Notes: generated by a model from the sequence alone, not told the origin. A stretch of 54,820 nt of DNA from an uncultured Lachnospiraceae bacterium (GCA_902792005.1 CADAXW010000002.1:70292-125111), one strand, 5' to 3'; positions 7,498 through 17,030 are shown, numbered from the stretch's first letter. Numbers and translations: made by a program.

Positions 7498-8562
7498 ATG
7501 GCAATCAAATCACTTATCATCAACCCGGGTTCCACCTCCACGAAGCTTGGTATCTTCGAGGATGAGACCCTGCTGTTTGAAGAAACCCTGCGCCACACCA
7601 CAGAGGAGATCGCGCAGTTTGACAAGATCGTAGATCAGAAGGATTTCCGGAAGAAGATGATCCTGGATTTCCTGGCTGCAAAGGATGTAGATGTTAAGAG
7701 CTTCAATGTGATCGTTGGTCGCGGCGGACTCTTAAAGCCCATCCCCAGCGGAACCTATGCAGTAACAGACGCACTGGTACATGACCTGGAGATCGCACTG
7801 GGCGGCGAGCATGCCTCCAACCTGGGCGGTATCCTGGCCCGTGAGATCGCAGATGAGATCGGCGTTCCCTCTTACATTGTTGACCCGGTAGTTGTTGACG
7901 AGCTGATGGATATCGCTCGTATCTCCGGTGTTCCGGAGCTTCCCCGTGTCAGCATCTTCCACGCGCTGAATCAGAAAGCGGTTGCAAAGCGCTATGCAAA
8001 GGAAGTTGGAAAGCCGTATGATCTGCTGAACCTCATTGTGGTTCACATGGGCGGCGGTGTTTCTGTCGGTGCTCATACCGGTGGAAAGGTTGTAGATGTG
8101 TTCAATGCACTGTCCGGCGACGGCGCATTTTCACCGGAGCGCGCTGGTGCAGTTCCTCCGGGAGCACTGGTTGATATGTGCTTCTCCGGCAAATATGAGA
8201 AGAAGGAAATCATGAAGATGCTCATCGGTAACGGTGGTTTCAATGCATATCTTCATACAAATGATGCGCGTGAGGTTGCCAAGATGGCAGAGACTGATGC
8301 GAATGCAAAGACCGTATTCGACGCATTTATCCTTCAGGTAGCAAAGGATATCGGTTCCATGGGCGCGGTTCTGTCAGGAAAGGTTGATCAGATCATTCTG
8401 ACAGGCGGTATTGCTTATGGAAAGTATGTAACCGAGGAGATCGCAAACAGAGTTAAGTTTATCGCTCCTGTTACCATCTATCCGGGTGAGGATGAGCTTC
8501 TTGCTCTGGCACAGGGTGCGCTTCGCGTTATGAATGGCGAAGAGAATGCTATGGTTTACTAA
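7498..8562 (+). CDS. buk: Butyrate kinase
   Basis: 354 residues with the acetokinase-family start (NPGSTSTK at residues 8-15), the glycine-rich phosphate-binding segment [14 protein letters not shown] and the ATP-site stretch ILTGGIAYG. The enzyme turns butyryl phosphate plus ADP into butyrate plus ATP in the cytoplasm. AAGGAG lies 9 nt upstream of ATG. The 85-nt gap from ptb contains no terminator that I can see, so the pair is probably one transcript. This is the kinase route to butyrate; no butyryl-CoA:acetate CoA-transferase is seen in the window. Confidence 0.94.
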   Translation: MAIKSLIINPGSTSTKLGIFEDETLLFEETLRHTTEEIAQFDKIVDQKDFRKKMILDFLAAKDVDVKSFNVIVGRGGLLKPIPSGTYAVTDALVHDLEIALGGEHASNLGGILAREIADEIGVPSYIVDPVVVDELMDIARISGVPELPRVSIFHALNQKAVAKRYAKEVGKPYDLLNLIVVHMGGGVSVGAHTGGKVVDVFNALSGDGAFSPERAGAVPPGALVDMCFSGKYEKKEIMKMLIGNGGFNAYLHTNDAREVAKMAETDANAKTVFDAFILQVAKDIGSMGAVLSGKVDQIILTGGIAYGKYVTEEIANRVKFIAPVTIYPGEDELLALAQGALRVMNGEENAMVY

Positions 8563-8586
8563 ACTTGTTCAGTTAGGAGGTAATCT

Positions 8587-10479
8587 ATGGACGAGCAGAA
8601 CATTCCGCAGGGAAACGATCCATTTACCCAGCAGGCGGACGATCCGTTTGCACAGCGGCCGGATAATACTTATGGACAGCCGCAGGTGAACCCGTATGGA
8701 CAGCCGCAGGCGAACCCTTACGGACAGCCGCAGGCGAACCCGTATGGACAGCCGCAGGCGAACCCGTATGGACAGCCGCAGACGAACCCGTATGGACAGC
8801 CGCAGGCAAACCCGTATGGACAGCCGCAGGCGAACCCGTATGGACAGCCGCAGGCAGATCCATATGGACAGCAGGCAAACCCGTACGCAGAACAGCAGGC
8901 GGGCGGTTACCCTCAGCAGCCTGGTGCAAACCCTTACGCACCGGCAACATCCCTTAATCCATACGGCGCAGGAGCACCGGTTCCTCCGAAACCTCCGAAG
9001 AAGAAAATGTCTGGCAAGATGAAGGCCCTTATCTTTGGTGGTATCGGTCTGGTTGCTATCGGCGTGGGACTTTTCTTCCTGTTCACCATGGTGATCTTCC
9101 CGCCGAAGAAGACCCTGAAGGGTGCAGTGGAGAAGACCTTCGACGGTTCCGAGGGTATCATCAAGGATTCACCTCTGATCGATGAGATGGGCGGCGATGA
9201 TATCATGAAGAACCTGAGGAAGGGCGGAAGCATCGATGTCCAGATCAAGGGCAAGGATGGAGTCGCGAAGGATGTGACCATCGACCTTGGTGTGGCAAAG
9301 GATGACAGTGCAAAGCGCCTGTCCGGCAAGGCAGTGCTGTCCGGAAACGGAGAGTCTGTCGATGCAGAGCTTTTTGCAGATGAAAATCAGACCTATGTTA
9401 CAGTGAAGGATCTGATCAACGGATATATCTCGATCAATAACCAGAACGTGATATCTACTCTGGCAAATGCGCCGGTCCTGCAGGATCAGGATCTATCCTC
9501 TCTTCGGATGCTGAACGATTTCAGCCTGAATTATTTCGGCGACTTCGAGGGCGGAATGTTATCCAAATTCGTTCTGAATGAGGAGTTTTGGGATGCTGTA
9601 AGCGTAAGCAGTGACGGGAAAGACAAGATCAACATCGGAAGCGAGACGGTTACTGTCAATAAATACAAGGTGACTGTTCCGAAGTCAAAGATCGATGAGT
9701 GGGTTGATAAAGCCATCGATGCTGCTCTGAACTCCGCGAACAATTCTGCGATTACGAAATATCTGGAAAGAGCAGGTCTGGGTGACGTTTCTCAGATGAA
9801 GGATCAGATCAAGCCGATCCTGAAGAGCATGTTCCCGGATGATTTCCCCTTCTGGATCTATGTGGAAGACGGGCGGATGGTAGGTGCCAAGCTGAACGGA
9901 AAGCTTACCATTGCAGCATACAGCATCGACTATGATGTTGAGATCATTGCCTATGGGGATGATGATAAGTCTAAGTATGGAATTACAGGCTCCATCACTA
10001 TGATGGGCCAGAAGATCGGTCTTACTGCCACATGTACCACCACGAAGGAAGAAAATTCTGTGAAGACAAATGTGATCCTTTCCTTAGAGGCGGCAAATGT
10101 GAAGGCCATTGACGGTAATTACAATCAGACCTATGATACTTCAAGCAAGACCATCACAGGTTCCGGTTCACTCAGTGTTAGAAATGAAGAGGTGGCTCAG
10201 ATCTCCGTAAACGGAAAGGTGACCGAATCTACATCCGGAAAGTCCTTCTCCCTGGAACTGGACGATATAAAGCTCACCGCACAGGGAAAATCAATGTCCT
10301 TCAGCATGAAGGCGGATGTCAAAACACTGGAAGGCGGTGCGACGGTTGCATCCAAGGACGATTCCAAGAAGGTATGCAATATCGGCACATGCACAAAGGA
10401 AGAACTTAAGGCCATGAGCTCTGAGGAGCTTCTGGCGCAGCTCGGACAGAAGATACAAAAGATATTTGAACAGCACTGA
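8587..10479 (+). CDS. Membrane-anchored protein with N-terminal YGQPQANP repeats
   Basis: 630 residues. Residues about 29-100 are an octapeptide repeat (YGQPQANP, eight full copies and a shortened one), then a Pro-rich linker and the basic stretch PPKPPKKKMSGKMK. One membrane helix follows at about 146-170, and the remaining 460 residues lie outside the cell by the positive-inside rule. The outer part is rich in Ser, Lys and beta-strand pattern and resembles ligand-binding or lipoprotein-like domains, but I do not recognise it. TAGGAGGT precedes the ATG by 6 nt. It follows buk by only 24 nt, yet no functional link is evident. Confidence 0.75.
   Translation: MDEQNIPQGNDPFTQQADDPFAQRPDNTYGQPQVNPYGQPQANPYGQPQANPYGQPQANPYGQPQTNPYGQPQANPYGQPQANPYGQPQADPYGQQANPYAEQQAGGYPQQPGANPYAPATSLNPYGAGAPVPPKPPKKKMSGKMKALIFGGIGLVAIGVGLFFLFTMVIFPPKKTLKGAVEKTFDGSEGIIKDSPLIDEMGGDDIMKNLRKGGSIDVQIKGKDGVAKDVTIDLGVAKDDSAKRLSGKAVLSGNGESVDAELFADENQTYVTVKDLINGYISINNQNVISTLANAPVLQDQDLSSLRMLNDFSLNYFGDFEGGMLSKFVLNEEFWDAVSVSSDGKDKINIGSETVTVNKYKVTVPKSKIDEWVDKAIDAALNSANNSAITKYLERAGLGDVSQMKDQIKPILKSMFPDDFPFWIYVEDGRMVGAKLNGKLTIAAYSIDYDVEIIAYGDDDKSKYGITGSITMMGQKIGLTATCTTTKEENSVKTNVILSLEAANVKAIDGNYNQTYDTSSKTITGSGSLSVRNEEVAQISVNGKVTESTSGKSFSLELDDIKLTAQGKSMSFSMKADVKTLEGGATVASKDDSKKVCNIGTCTKEELKAMSSEELLAQLGQKIQKIFEQH
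8671..8883 (+). repeat. 24-bp in-frame tandem repeat
   Basis: Eight 24-bp units beginning TATGGACAGCCGCAGG run from 8671 to 8862, followed by a 21-bp variant. Copies differ by only a few bases (mostly the GCG/GTG/ACG/GCA codon and third positions). The low divergence suggests recent expansion, and copy number may vary among strains. Confidence 0.9.
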
Positions 10480-10513
10480 TCACCGGATCGGTTATTGTGA
10501 AAGAGATAAAGCT

Positions 10514-11311
10514 ATGGGGAGCGTGACATTTAACAATATCATATTGGGAGATGATACCCCGAAGATCTGTGTTCCCATCGTGGGACGGACAGAAGAGGAG
10601 ATCCTGACGCAGTCCGAGGCCATCGCAAAGGAGGCAGACCGTCTGGCTCAGCTGGGGATCCGAAAGGCTCCGGTGGTAGATCTGGTGGAGTTTCGTGCGG
10701 ATTACTATGATAACGTTTCGAACCAGACCATGCTGATAGAACTTCTCGGAAAACTGCGGGAGCAGCACAGGGATCGGATCCTTCTGTTCACCTTCCGAAG
10801 CGAAGAGGAGGGCGGAGAACTCCGGCATGACCGTGCCGGCAGTATGCTGGATGATATCTGCAGCTGGGTCATGGTCAGCGGATACATCGATCTTCTGGAT
10901 GTGGAATTTCTGTCCGGAAATTATCGTGTAGTACGTACTTCCACGAAGGCAAAGGATCTGGGAGTAGGAGTTGTTCTTTCCTATCATGATTTTGAGGAAA
11001 CACCGCACAACAGCACCATTGAAAATATCCTTTGGGATATGGAACAGCTGGGAGGCGATATCCTGAAGATCGCTGTGACGCCGAAGAACAGCGTGGATGT
11101 AAACAGGATCATGGATATCATTCAGGCGGCTAAGCAGGGAAAACTCAGTCAGCCGGTTTCCAAGCCGGTGGTGCTTATCTCCATGACAAAGCTGGGTGAG
11201 ATCTCAAGAACAAAAGGAGCAAAGCTGGGAAGTGCCTTCACCTTCGGTGTGGTAGGGGCCGGATCGGCTCCGGGACAGCTCACTCTGGAGGAGCTGGCAA
11301 AGGCATTATAA
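10514..11311 (+). CDS. aroD: Type I 3-dehydroquinate dehydratase
   Basis: 265 residues with all type I landmarks: VEFRADYY near residue 53, the His of SYHDFEETP and the Schiff-base Lys of DILKIAVTP. The enzyme dehydrates 3-dehydroquinate to 3-dehydroshikimate in the shikimate pathway. ATG 10514 is preferred because the longer frame from 10466 would overlap the previous gene and encodes a non-conserved extension; the ribosome site (AAAGAGAT) is weak. It is the last gene before a strong terminator shared with the opposite-strand oxidoreductase. Confidence 0.92.
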   Translation: MGSVTFNNIILGDDTPKICVPIVGRTEEEILTQSEAIAKEADRLAQLGIRKAPVVDLVEFRADYYDNVSNQTMLIELLGKLREQHRDRILLFTFRSEEEGGELRHDRAGSMLDDICSWVMVSGYIDLLDVEFLSGNYRVVRTSTKAKDLGVGVVLSYHDFEETPHNSTIENILWDMEQLGGDILKIAVTPKNSVDVNRIMDIIQAAKQGKLSQPVSKPVVLISMTKLGEISRTKGAKLGSAFTFGVVGAGSAPGQLTLEELAKAL

Positions 11312-11320
11312 ATCAAATCA

Positions 11321-11357
11321 AAAAACCTGACGGGATTGACCCTGTCAGGTTTTTTTA
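11321..11357. terminator. Bidirectional terminator between aroD and the oxidoreductase
   Basis: AACCTGAC-GGG ... CCC-T-GTCAGGTT forms a strong stem flanked by A5 on the left and T7 on the right, so it can serve both converging transcripts. Confidence 0.9.
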
Positions 11358-11456
11358 ATCCGGAAACCTTATTCAGTTTTTTTTACTGTGCATCGCCTGT
11401 GGGCTCTTCCGGAAGAGGGAAGGTGATCTTCCAGGTCTTTCGAAGAGTATCCATGA

Positions 11457-11498
11457 AGCGGAGCATGTCACGCTGCTAGCGGAGCATGTCACGCTGCT
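11457..11498. repeat. 21-bp perfect tandem duplication creating a stop codon
   Basis: AGCGGAGCATGTCACGCTGC plus T (21 bp) is repeated exactly at 11457-11477 and 11478-11498. On the minus strand the junction of the copies spells TAG in the oxidoreductase frame. Removing one copy restores an open frame down to TAA at 11383-11385. Confidence 0.95.
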
Positions 11499-12408
11499 CA
11501 ACATGTGTGATCTCAGGTGATTCGATCTTGTCCATGATGATGGCATTTCTTGCTGCCAGGAATTCGTATTCGTAACCGGAGATCTGGTTTTCGGGAGGCA
11601 TGGTCTCCTCCAGGATCTCATTTTTTTCACCGTAAATGCGCACACGTGTGGGAAGATTGGTTCCCTCCACCTCGATCCGTCCACGGGTTCCGTAGATCAC
11701 GGCACGATTGTCCAGCTCAGCCATCATGGAAACAAAGGCAGTGGCCATCTGTCCGTTCTGGAAGTTCATATGGATGGTTTCGATGGCGTCCACATTACTG
11801 GATACACGGTTCATGGAAGAAGCAACGGATACGGGAAGTCCGCCCATGACCATGAAGATCAGGGACAGGGGATAGATCCCGATGTCCAGAAGCGCACCGC
11901 CGGCGGTCTCCGGGAGGAGCAGACGGTCCTTGGAGGACAGATTGTATCCCAGAGATGCAGTCATAAAACGTACATCGCCGATTGCCTTCTGCATGATAAG
12001 CTCACGAAGATGAAGAGTCAGCGGCATGAACCGGGTCCACATGGCTTCGGAACAATAAATGTTTTTCTCACGGGCATAGCCAAGAACAGTTTCTGCGGTC
12101 TTGGCATTGTAGGAGATAGGCTTCTCGATCAGTACCGGTTTCCCTGCATCGATGGTACGGATGGCCAGATTTGCATGGGTGGGATGAATGGTTGCTATAT
12201 ACACCAGCTCGATGTCCGGGTCCTTCAGCAGCTCATCATAATCACCATACGCCTTCTCGATTCCGTACTTTCCGGCAAACTCCTCTGCGCGTTCCTTGCT
12301 TCTTGCAGCAACGGCTCCTACCTTGAAGCCGTCCAGCTTCTCTATCGTCTCGGCTATTTTCCCGGCGATATGTCCCGCGCCGAGAATTCCAATCGTAAAT
12401 TCAACCAT
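11476..12408 (-). CDS. Gfo/Idh/MocA-family oxidoreductase, C-terminus cut by a duplication
   Basis: The product has an N-terminal Rossmann fold (GILGAGHIAGKIAET) and the EKPIS motif of Gfo/Idh/MocA dehydrogenases, with the C-terminal beta-sheet substrate domain. It probably oxidises or reduces a sugar or cyclitol with NAD(P). The frame ends at TAG 11478-11476, which lies at the junction of a 21-bp tandem duplication. Past the stop, the same frame continues for 30 codons, repeating QRDMLR and adding FMDTLRKTWKITFPLPEE, which looks like a normal family C-terminus. The start at 12408 follows AAAGGAG by 8 nt; an upstream GTG at 12438 has no clear ribosome site. The truncated protein may still fold. 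Confidence 0.85.
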   Translation of the reverse strand: MVEFTIGILGAGHIAGKIAETIEKLDGFKVGAVAARSKERAEEFAGKYGIEKAYGDYDELLKDPDIELVYIATIHPTHANLAIRTIDAGKPVLIEKPISYNAKTAETVLGYAREKNIYCSEAMWTRFMPLTLHLRELIMQKAIGDVRFMTASLGYNLSSKDRLLLPETAGGALLDIGIYPLSLIFMVMGGLPVSVASSMNRVSSNVDAIETIHMNFQNGQMATAFVSMMAELDNRAVIYGTRGRIEVEGTNLPTRVRIYGEKNEILEETMPPENQISGYEYEFLAARNAIIMDKIESPEITHVEQRDMLR

Positions 12409-12541
12409 TGATCTCGCTCCTTTGTCTAAAAAACTCACTCCTTAGATTATACCGAAAGGAACGGTGGTTTGTAAACCGATAAATCGCTTTCTTTATCACG
12501 AAACCAGGGAGAGAGAAAGCGGTACCCACGGGAAAAATCTC

Positions 12542-12570
12542 TTGCAAGCCGCATGTTCAACGAGTATCAT
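12542..12570 (+). promoter_or_regulatory. Promoter of the ABC exporter operon
   Basis: TTGCAA (12542-12547), 17-bp spacer, TATCAT (12565-12570). It leaves a very short leader before ATG 12588. Confidence 0.6.
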
Positions 12571-12587
12571 AAGTAGAAAGTATTTTA

Positions 12588-14366
12588 ATGAAAAGAGCTG
12601 ATATCATGATCAAGACCTTAGGAAAAGAAATTAAGGAATACAAAAAGGATGCCATACTCACCCCCTGCTTCATGATCCTGGAGGTTATTTTTGATGTGCT
12701 GATCCCGAAGTACATGGGAAAGCTCATCGATCTGTCCGAGGGAGAAGAGGTGGATATGGGGCGTATCCTCACCTACGGCGGCATCATGCTGCTGTTGGCG
12801 GGAGGTGCACTCTGGGCAGGTATCATGGGAGGAAAGTACGGTGCACGGGCATCCACCGGTTTTGCCCGGAACCTCCGCCGTTCCATGTTCCGGAATATCC
12901 AGACCTATTCCTTTGCAAATATCGATCATTTCTCCACATCCAGTCTGGTGACCCGTCTTACCACGGATGTGACCAATCTGCAGAATGCATTTCAGATGAT
13001 CCTGCGCATGCTGACCCGTGCGCCGGCGAATCTGATCATCAGTATGACGGTGGCATTTACCATCAGTCCCCAGGTGGCGCTGGTTTATCTGGGCGCTGTC
13101 GTGTTCCTTGCACTTGTAGCCGGGCTTCTGGTGAGCCGGGTGACGAAATATTTCTCCGAGGCATTTCCGAGATATGACCGCATGAACGAAAGCGTTCAGG
13201 AGAACATAACCGGAATTCGTGTGGTAAAGGGCTTTGTCCGGGAAGAGCATGAAAAGAAGAAATTCAGCCGTACCAGCGAGATGATCTATAAGCTCTTCGT
13301 GAAAGCGGAGTCCATTATGGCGTTTGTCATGCCCATCATGCAGTCCACGGTTTATTTCTGCATCCTTATGGTCAGCTGGGTAGGAGCGAAGATCATCGTA
13401 AACTCCGGCCAGACAGAGCTTACCACCGGAAATCTGACCCAGCTCCTTACCTACTGCGTGCAGATCCTCATCAGTCTGATGATGCTCTCTGCTGTGGTAG
13501 TCATGATCACTCTGGCCCTTCCCAGTGCGCGGAGAATCGTTGAGGTCCTGAAGGAGGAGAGCGCGCTGTCCAATCCGGAGGAGCCTGACTTTGATGTGCC
13601 TGACGGAAGCATCCGGTTTGATGATGTGGACTTCCGTTATAATGACACCTCCGAACAGCCGGTGCTCCAGGATATCTCCCTGGAGATCGCATCCGGAGAG
13701 ACCATCGGTATCATCGGTGGTACCGGAAGCTCCAAGACATCACTTGTGAATCTCATCAGCCGTCTCTATGACGTGAGTCAGGGAACGGTTTATGTGGGCG
13801 GAAAGGATGTCAGAACCTATGATATGAAAACCCTGAGAGACCAGGTAGCAGTGGTGCTTCAGAAAAATGTACTCTTTTCCGGCACCATCCTGGAGAACCT
13901 TCGCTGGGGAAATCAAAACGCCACTCTGGAGGATTGTAAGGAAGCCTGCAGGCTCGCCTGTGCGGATGAGTTCATCGAGAGCTTCCCGGATAAGTACGAT
14001 ACCATGCTGGAGCAGGGCGGAACCAATTTGTCCGGCGGTCAGAAGCAGAGGATCTGTATCGCCCGGGCACTTCTGAAGCAGCCCAAGGTGCTGATACTGG
14101 ACGACAGTACCAGTGCGGTGGATACCACTACGGATGCCGCCATCCGTCGTTCCTTCCAGGAGTATATCCCGGAGACCACCAAGCTGATCATCGCACAGCG
14201 GATCTCCAGTGTGATGGATGCGGACCGCATTCTTGTTCTGGAGCAGGGAAGAGTCAGTGGCTTCGGAACCCACGAGGAGCTGATGAAGACCAACGCCATC
14301 TACCGGGATGTCTATGAGTCCCAGCAGGGCGGCTCTAAGGATTTTGACGAGGGAGGTGTTTTCTGA
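12588..14366 (+). CDS. ABC exporter half-transporter, degenerate-site subunit
   Basis: 592 residues: six membrane helices (about 20-310) and a nucleotide-binding domain. The P-loop reads GGTGSSKTS, with Ser in place of the usual Gly before Lys; the signature NLSGGQKQR is intact; Walker B ends ILDDSTSAVD, with Asp where the catalytic Glu normally stands. That pattern is typical of the non-catalytic partner in heterodimeric exporters (TM287/288 type). Its stop overlaps the start of the next subunit gene by one base (14366), supporting obligate pairing. Substrate is unknown; such pairs export drugs, peptides or lipids. An alternative start is ATG 12606. Confidence 0.9.
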   Translation: MKRADIMIKTLGKEIKEYKKDAILTPCFMILEVIFDVLIPKYMGKLIDLSEGEEVDMGRILTYGGIMLLLAGGALWAGIMGGKYGARASTGFARNLRRSMFRNIQTYSFANIDHFSTSSLVTRLTTDVTNLQNAFQMILRMLTRAPANLIISMTVAFTISPQVALVYLGAVVFLALVAGLLVSRVTKYFSEAFPRYDRMNESVQENITGIRVVKGFVREEHEKKKFSRTSEMIYKLFVKAESIMAFVMPIMQSTVYFCILMVSWVGAKIIVNSGQTELTTGNLTQLLTYCVQILISLMMLSAVVVMITLALPSARRIVEVLKEESALSNPEEPDFDVPDGSIRFDDVDFRYNDTSEQPVLQDISLEIASGETIGIIGGTGSSKTSLVNLISRLYDVSQGTVYVGGKDVRTYDMKTLRDQVAVVLQKNVLFSGTILENLRWGNQNATLEDCKEACRLACADEFIESFPDKYDTMLEQGGTNLSGGQKQRICIARALLKQPKVLILDDSTSAVDTTTDAAIRRSFQEYIPETTKLIIAQRISSVMDADRILVLEQGRVSGFGTHEELMKTNAIYRDVYESQQGGSKDFDEGGVF

Positions 14367-16903
14367 TGGCAGGACCGGGAAGAAGAGTGCCGAGAGGCAT
14401 GAAGCCAACCGTAGAAAATCCCGGCAGGATCCTGAAACGCCTGCTTGGATATGTCTTTCGTTTTTACAAGGTGCATATGATCATTGTATTCATCTGCATC
14501 CTTGTCAGTGTTGTTATGAACCTGCAGGGAACCATGTTCATGCAGGTGCTGATCGATGATTATATCTTACCCATGCTGGAGAGCGGAAGTAAGGACTTCG
14601 GCCCGCTGCTGGGCGCCATCCTTCGGACCGCCGGCTTCTACGCAGCGGGTGTGGCAGCGTCCTATACCTATAACCGGATCATGGTAAATGTGACCCAGGG
14701 CACCATGCGCCGCCTCAGGGATGAGATGTTCTATCATATGGAGTCTCTTCCCCTTTCCTACTTTGACAACCGTACCCGCGGCGATATCATGTCAGTTTAT
14801 ACCAATGATATCGATACCCTGCGGCAGATGATCAGCCAGAGTATCCCGCAGCTGTTTAACAGCGGGATCACCATCATCGGGATCACATTTTGCATGATCA
14901 TAAGCAATGTACCGCTGACCGTTGTTACGCTGCTCATGGTGGGCTTCATGCTGTTCTGTACCATGGGGATCACCAAGAAGAGCGGTTCCTACTTTGTGGC
15001 ACAGCAGAAGGATCTGGGCGCCGTGAACGGATACATCGAAGAGATGATGACCGGCCAGAAGGTGGTGAAGGTCTTCAGCCACGAGCAGGAGTGTATCGAG
15101 GAGTTTGACCAGCTGAATGACAGGCTGTTTGACAGTGCATATAATGCAAATAAATATGCGAATATCCTGATGCCCTCCATGGCGCAGATCGGAAACCTGA
15201 GCTATGTGCTCTGTGCAGTTGTCGGAGCCATCCTGATCCTCACCGGATTCGGATTCGAAGGCGCCGCATTTGCGGGAGTTGCACCTCTCACCGTGGGCGG
15301 ACTGTTCACCTTCCTGCAGCTGAACAAGGGCTTTAACATGCCCATCAATCAGGTGAGCATGCAGTTCAACTCCATCGTTATGGCCATGGCCGGAGCGGAC
15401 CGTGTATTCAAGCTTCTGGATGAGAAGCCGGAGACGGATGACGGTTATGTTATGCTGGTGAACGCCAAAGAGCAGGCAGACGGAACACTGACGGAGACAA
15501 CGGAGCATACCGGTGTCTGGGCATGGAAGCATCAGCATCAGGAGAGCGGTGAGATCGAGTATAAGCGGCTGGAGGGCGCCATTGTTATGGATGATGTGGA
15601 CTTCGGCTATATCCGTGACAAGCTGGTACTTCACAATGTATCCCTGCATGCCAAGCCGGGTCAGAAGATCGCCTTTGTCGGCTCCACCGGTGCCGGCAAG
15701 ACCACCATTACAAATCTGATCAACCGGTTCTATGATATTCAGGACGGAAAGATCCGTTTCGACGGGATCAATGTAAATAAGATCCGGAAGGGAGATCTGC
15801 GCCGTTCCCTGGGCCTCGTACTCCAGGACACGCATCTCTTTACGGCAACCGTGATGGAGAACATCCGGTACGGACGTCTGGATGCAACGGACGAGGAATG
15901 TATCGAGGCGGCGAAGCTTGCAAATGCGGATGGCTTCATCCGTCAGCTTCCGGAGGGCTATGATACTGTGCTGACGGGAGACGGCGGAAACCTGTCTCAG
16001 GGGCAGCGGCAGTTGCTGGCCATTGCCCGCGCGGCTGTGGCGGATCCGCCTGCCCTGATCCTGGATGAGGCGACCTCCTCCATCGATACCCGTACTGAGA
16101 AGATCGTACAGGAGGGAATGGACCGGCTGATGGCGGGAAGGACTACATTTGTCATAGCCCACAGGCTGTCCACGGTTAAGAACAGCGACTGCATCCTGGT
16201 TCTGGAAAAGGGCCGCGTGGTTGAACGCGGAAACCATGAGGAACTGCTGGAGCAGAAGGGAACCATTATCTTTGATCTGGACGGGACTCTGCTTTATACG
16301 CTGGAGGATCTGAAGGATGCAGTAAACTATGCCCTCCGTACCCTGGGGTATGCAGAGCATGATTTAGATGAAATGCGCCGCTACTTCGGCAACGGCATCC
16401 GCTATGCACTGGAGCAGGCGGAGCCGGCAGCGGGCGAAGAGGACCTGGACCGGCTGGTGGCGCTGTTTAAAGAGTATTACGGAGAGCACTGTATGGACCG
16501 GACCCGCCCCTATGACGGGATCATGCCTCTGCTTGCAGTCCTGAAGGAAGAGGGGTATCGCATGGCCATCGTTTCCAATAAGGTGGACGAGGCGGTGAAG
16601 GAGCTGGCAAAGCAGTTCTTTGGCGAGTACGTCACCGTAGCCATCGGCAACCGGGCGGACATCCGCAGGAAGCCTGCACCGGACTCTGTGCTGCAGGCCA
16701 TGAAGGAACTGGGGGCATCGAAGGAGGAGTCCGTCTATGTGGGAGATTCCGAGGTGGATCTTGCCACGGCAAGAGCAGCCGGGATCCCCTGTGTCACCGT
16801 ACTCTGGGGCTTCCGGGAAAAGGAATTCCTTGTGGAGCAGGGCGCGGAGATCTTCGCAGACAGACCGGAGGAGGTTCCGGGGATCATTATGGAGATGGAA
16901 TAA
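14366..16903 (+). CDS. ABC exporter catalytic subunit fused to a HAD phosphatase
   Basis: 845 residues. Residues 1-360 carry six membrane helices, and about 400-632 form a nucleotide-binding domain with canonical GSTGAGKTT (about 439), NLSQGQRQ and ILDEATSSID. The domain stops abruptly at NHEELLEQKG (632), without the tail of some 20 or more residues usual after this motif. From residue 633 the frame runs straight into a phosphoglycolate-phosphatase-like HAD domain: TIIFDLDGTLL (D637, D639), a cap region and the GDSEVDLATARAAG motif. HAD enzymes start a few residues before IIFDLDGT, so only its first residues are missing. This looks like an in-frame deletion joining two adjacent genes, or an assembly fault; a long-standing fusion is less likely. 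Confidence 0.85.
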   Translation: MAGPGRRVPRGMKPTVENPGRILKRLLGYVFRFYKVHMIIVFICILVSVVMNLQGTMFMQVLIDDYILPMLESGSKDFGPLLGAILRTAGFYAAGVAASYTYNRIMVNVTQGTMRRLRDEMFYHMESLPLSYFDNRTRGDIMSVYTNDIDTLRQMISQSIPQLFNSGITIIGITFCMIISNVPLTVVTLLMVGFMLFCTMGITKKSGSYFVAQQKDLGAVNGYIEEMMTGQKVVKVFSHEQECIEEFDQLNDRLFDSAYNANKYANILMPSMAQIGNLSYVLCAVVGAILILTGFGFEGAAFAGVAPLTVGGLFTFLQLNKGFNMPINQVSMQFNSIVMAMAGADRVFKLLDEKPETDDGYVMLVNAKEQADGTLTETTEHTGVWAWKHQHQESGEIEYKRLEGAIVMDDVDFGYIRDKLVLHNVSLHAKPGQKIAFVGSTGAGKTTITNLINRFYDIQDGKIRFDGINVNKIRKGDLRRSLGLVLQDTHLFTATVMENIRYGRLDATDEECIEAAKLANADGFIRQLPEGYDTVLTGDGGNLSQGQRQLLAIARAAVADPPALILDEATSSIDTRTEKIVQEGMDRLMAGRTTFVIAHRLSTVKNSDCILVLEKGRVVERGNHEELLEQKGTIIFDLDGTLLYTLEDLKDAVNYALRTLGYAEHDLDEMRRYFGNGIRYALEQAEPAAGEEDLDRLVALFKEYYGEHCMDRTRPYDGIMPLLAVLKEEGYRMAIVSNKVDEAVKELAKQFFGEYVTVAIGNRADIRRKPAPDSVLQAMKELGASKEESVYVGDSEVDLATARAAGIPCVTVLWGFREKEFLVEQGAEIFADRPEEVPGIIMEME

Positions 16904-17030
16904 CGCGATAAAAACAAGCGATAAATTGAAAGCGGCCCCGGACTGCGCCTGCCATGGTACAGTTAGGGGCCGCTAATCAATGTGCACGAATACACGGTTT
17001 AATTTTGGTACATTTTCGTCGAAATAGTAA
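16904..17030. other. Intergenic stretch before the feo promoter
   Basis: No gene is supported here. AGCGGCCCC (16931-16939) and GGGGCCGCT (16967-16975) form a 9-bp inverted repeat around CGGACTGCGCC and flanking bases, but no T run follows, so it is at best a weak terminator for the exporter transcript. Confidence 0.5.

Noticed and set aside
8671-8883. Possible CRISPR array
   Set aside because: The units are contiguous, in frame and have no unique spacers; it is a coding tandem repeat.
14792-16360. 522-residue open frame on the minus strand
   Set aside because: It lies wholly opposite the ABC-HAD gene, has no ribosome site and its product (rich in His, Leu and Gln) matches no family; it is a by-product of the codon use of the real gene.
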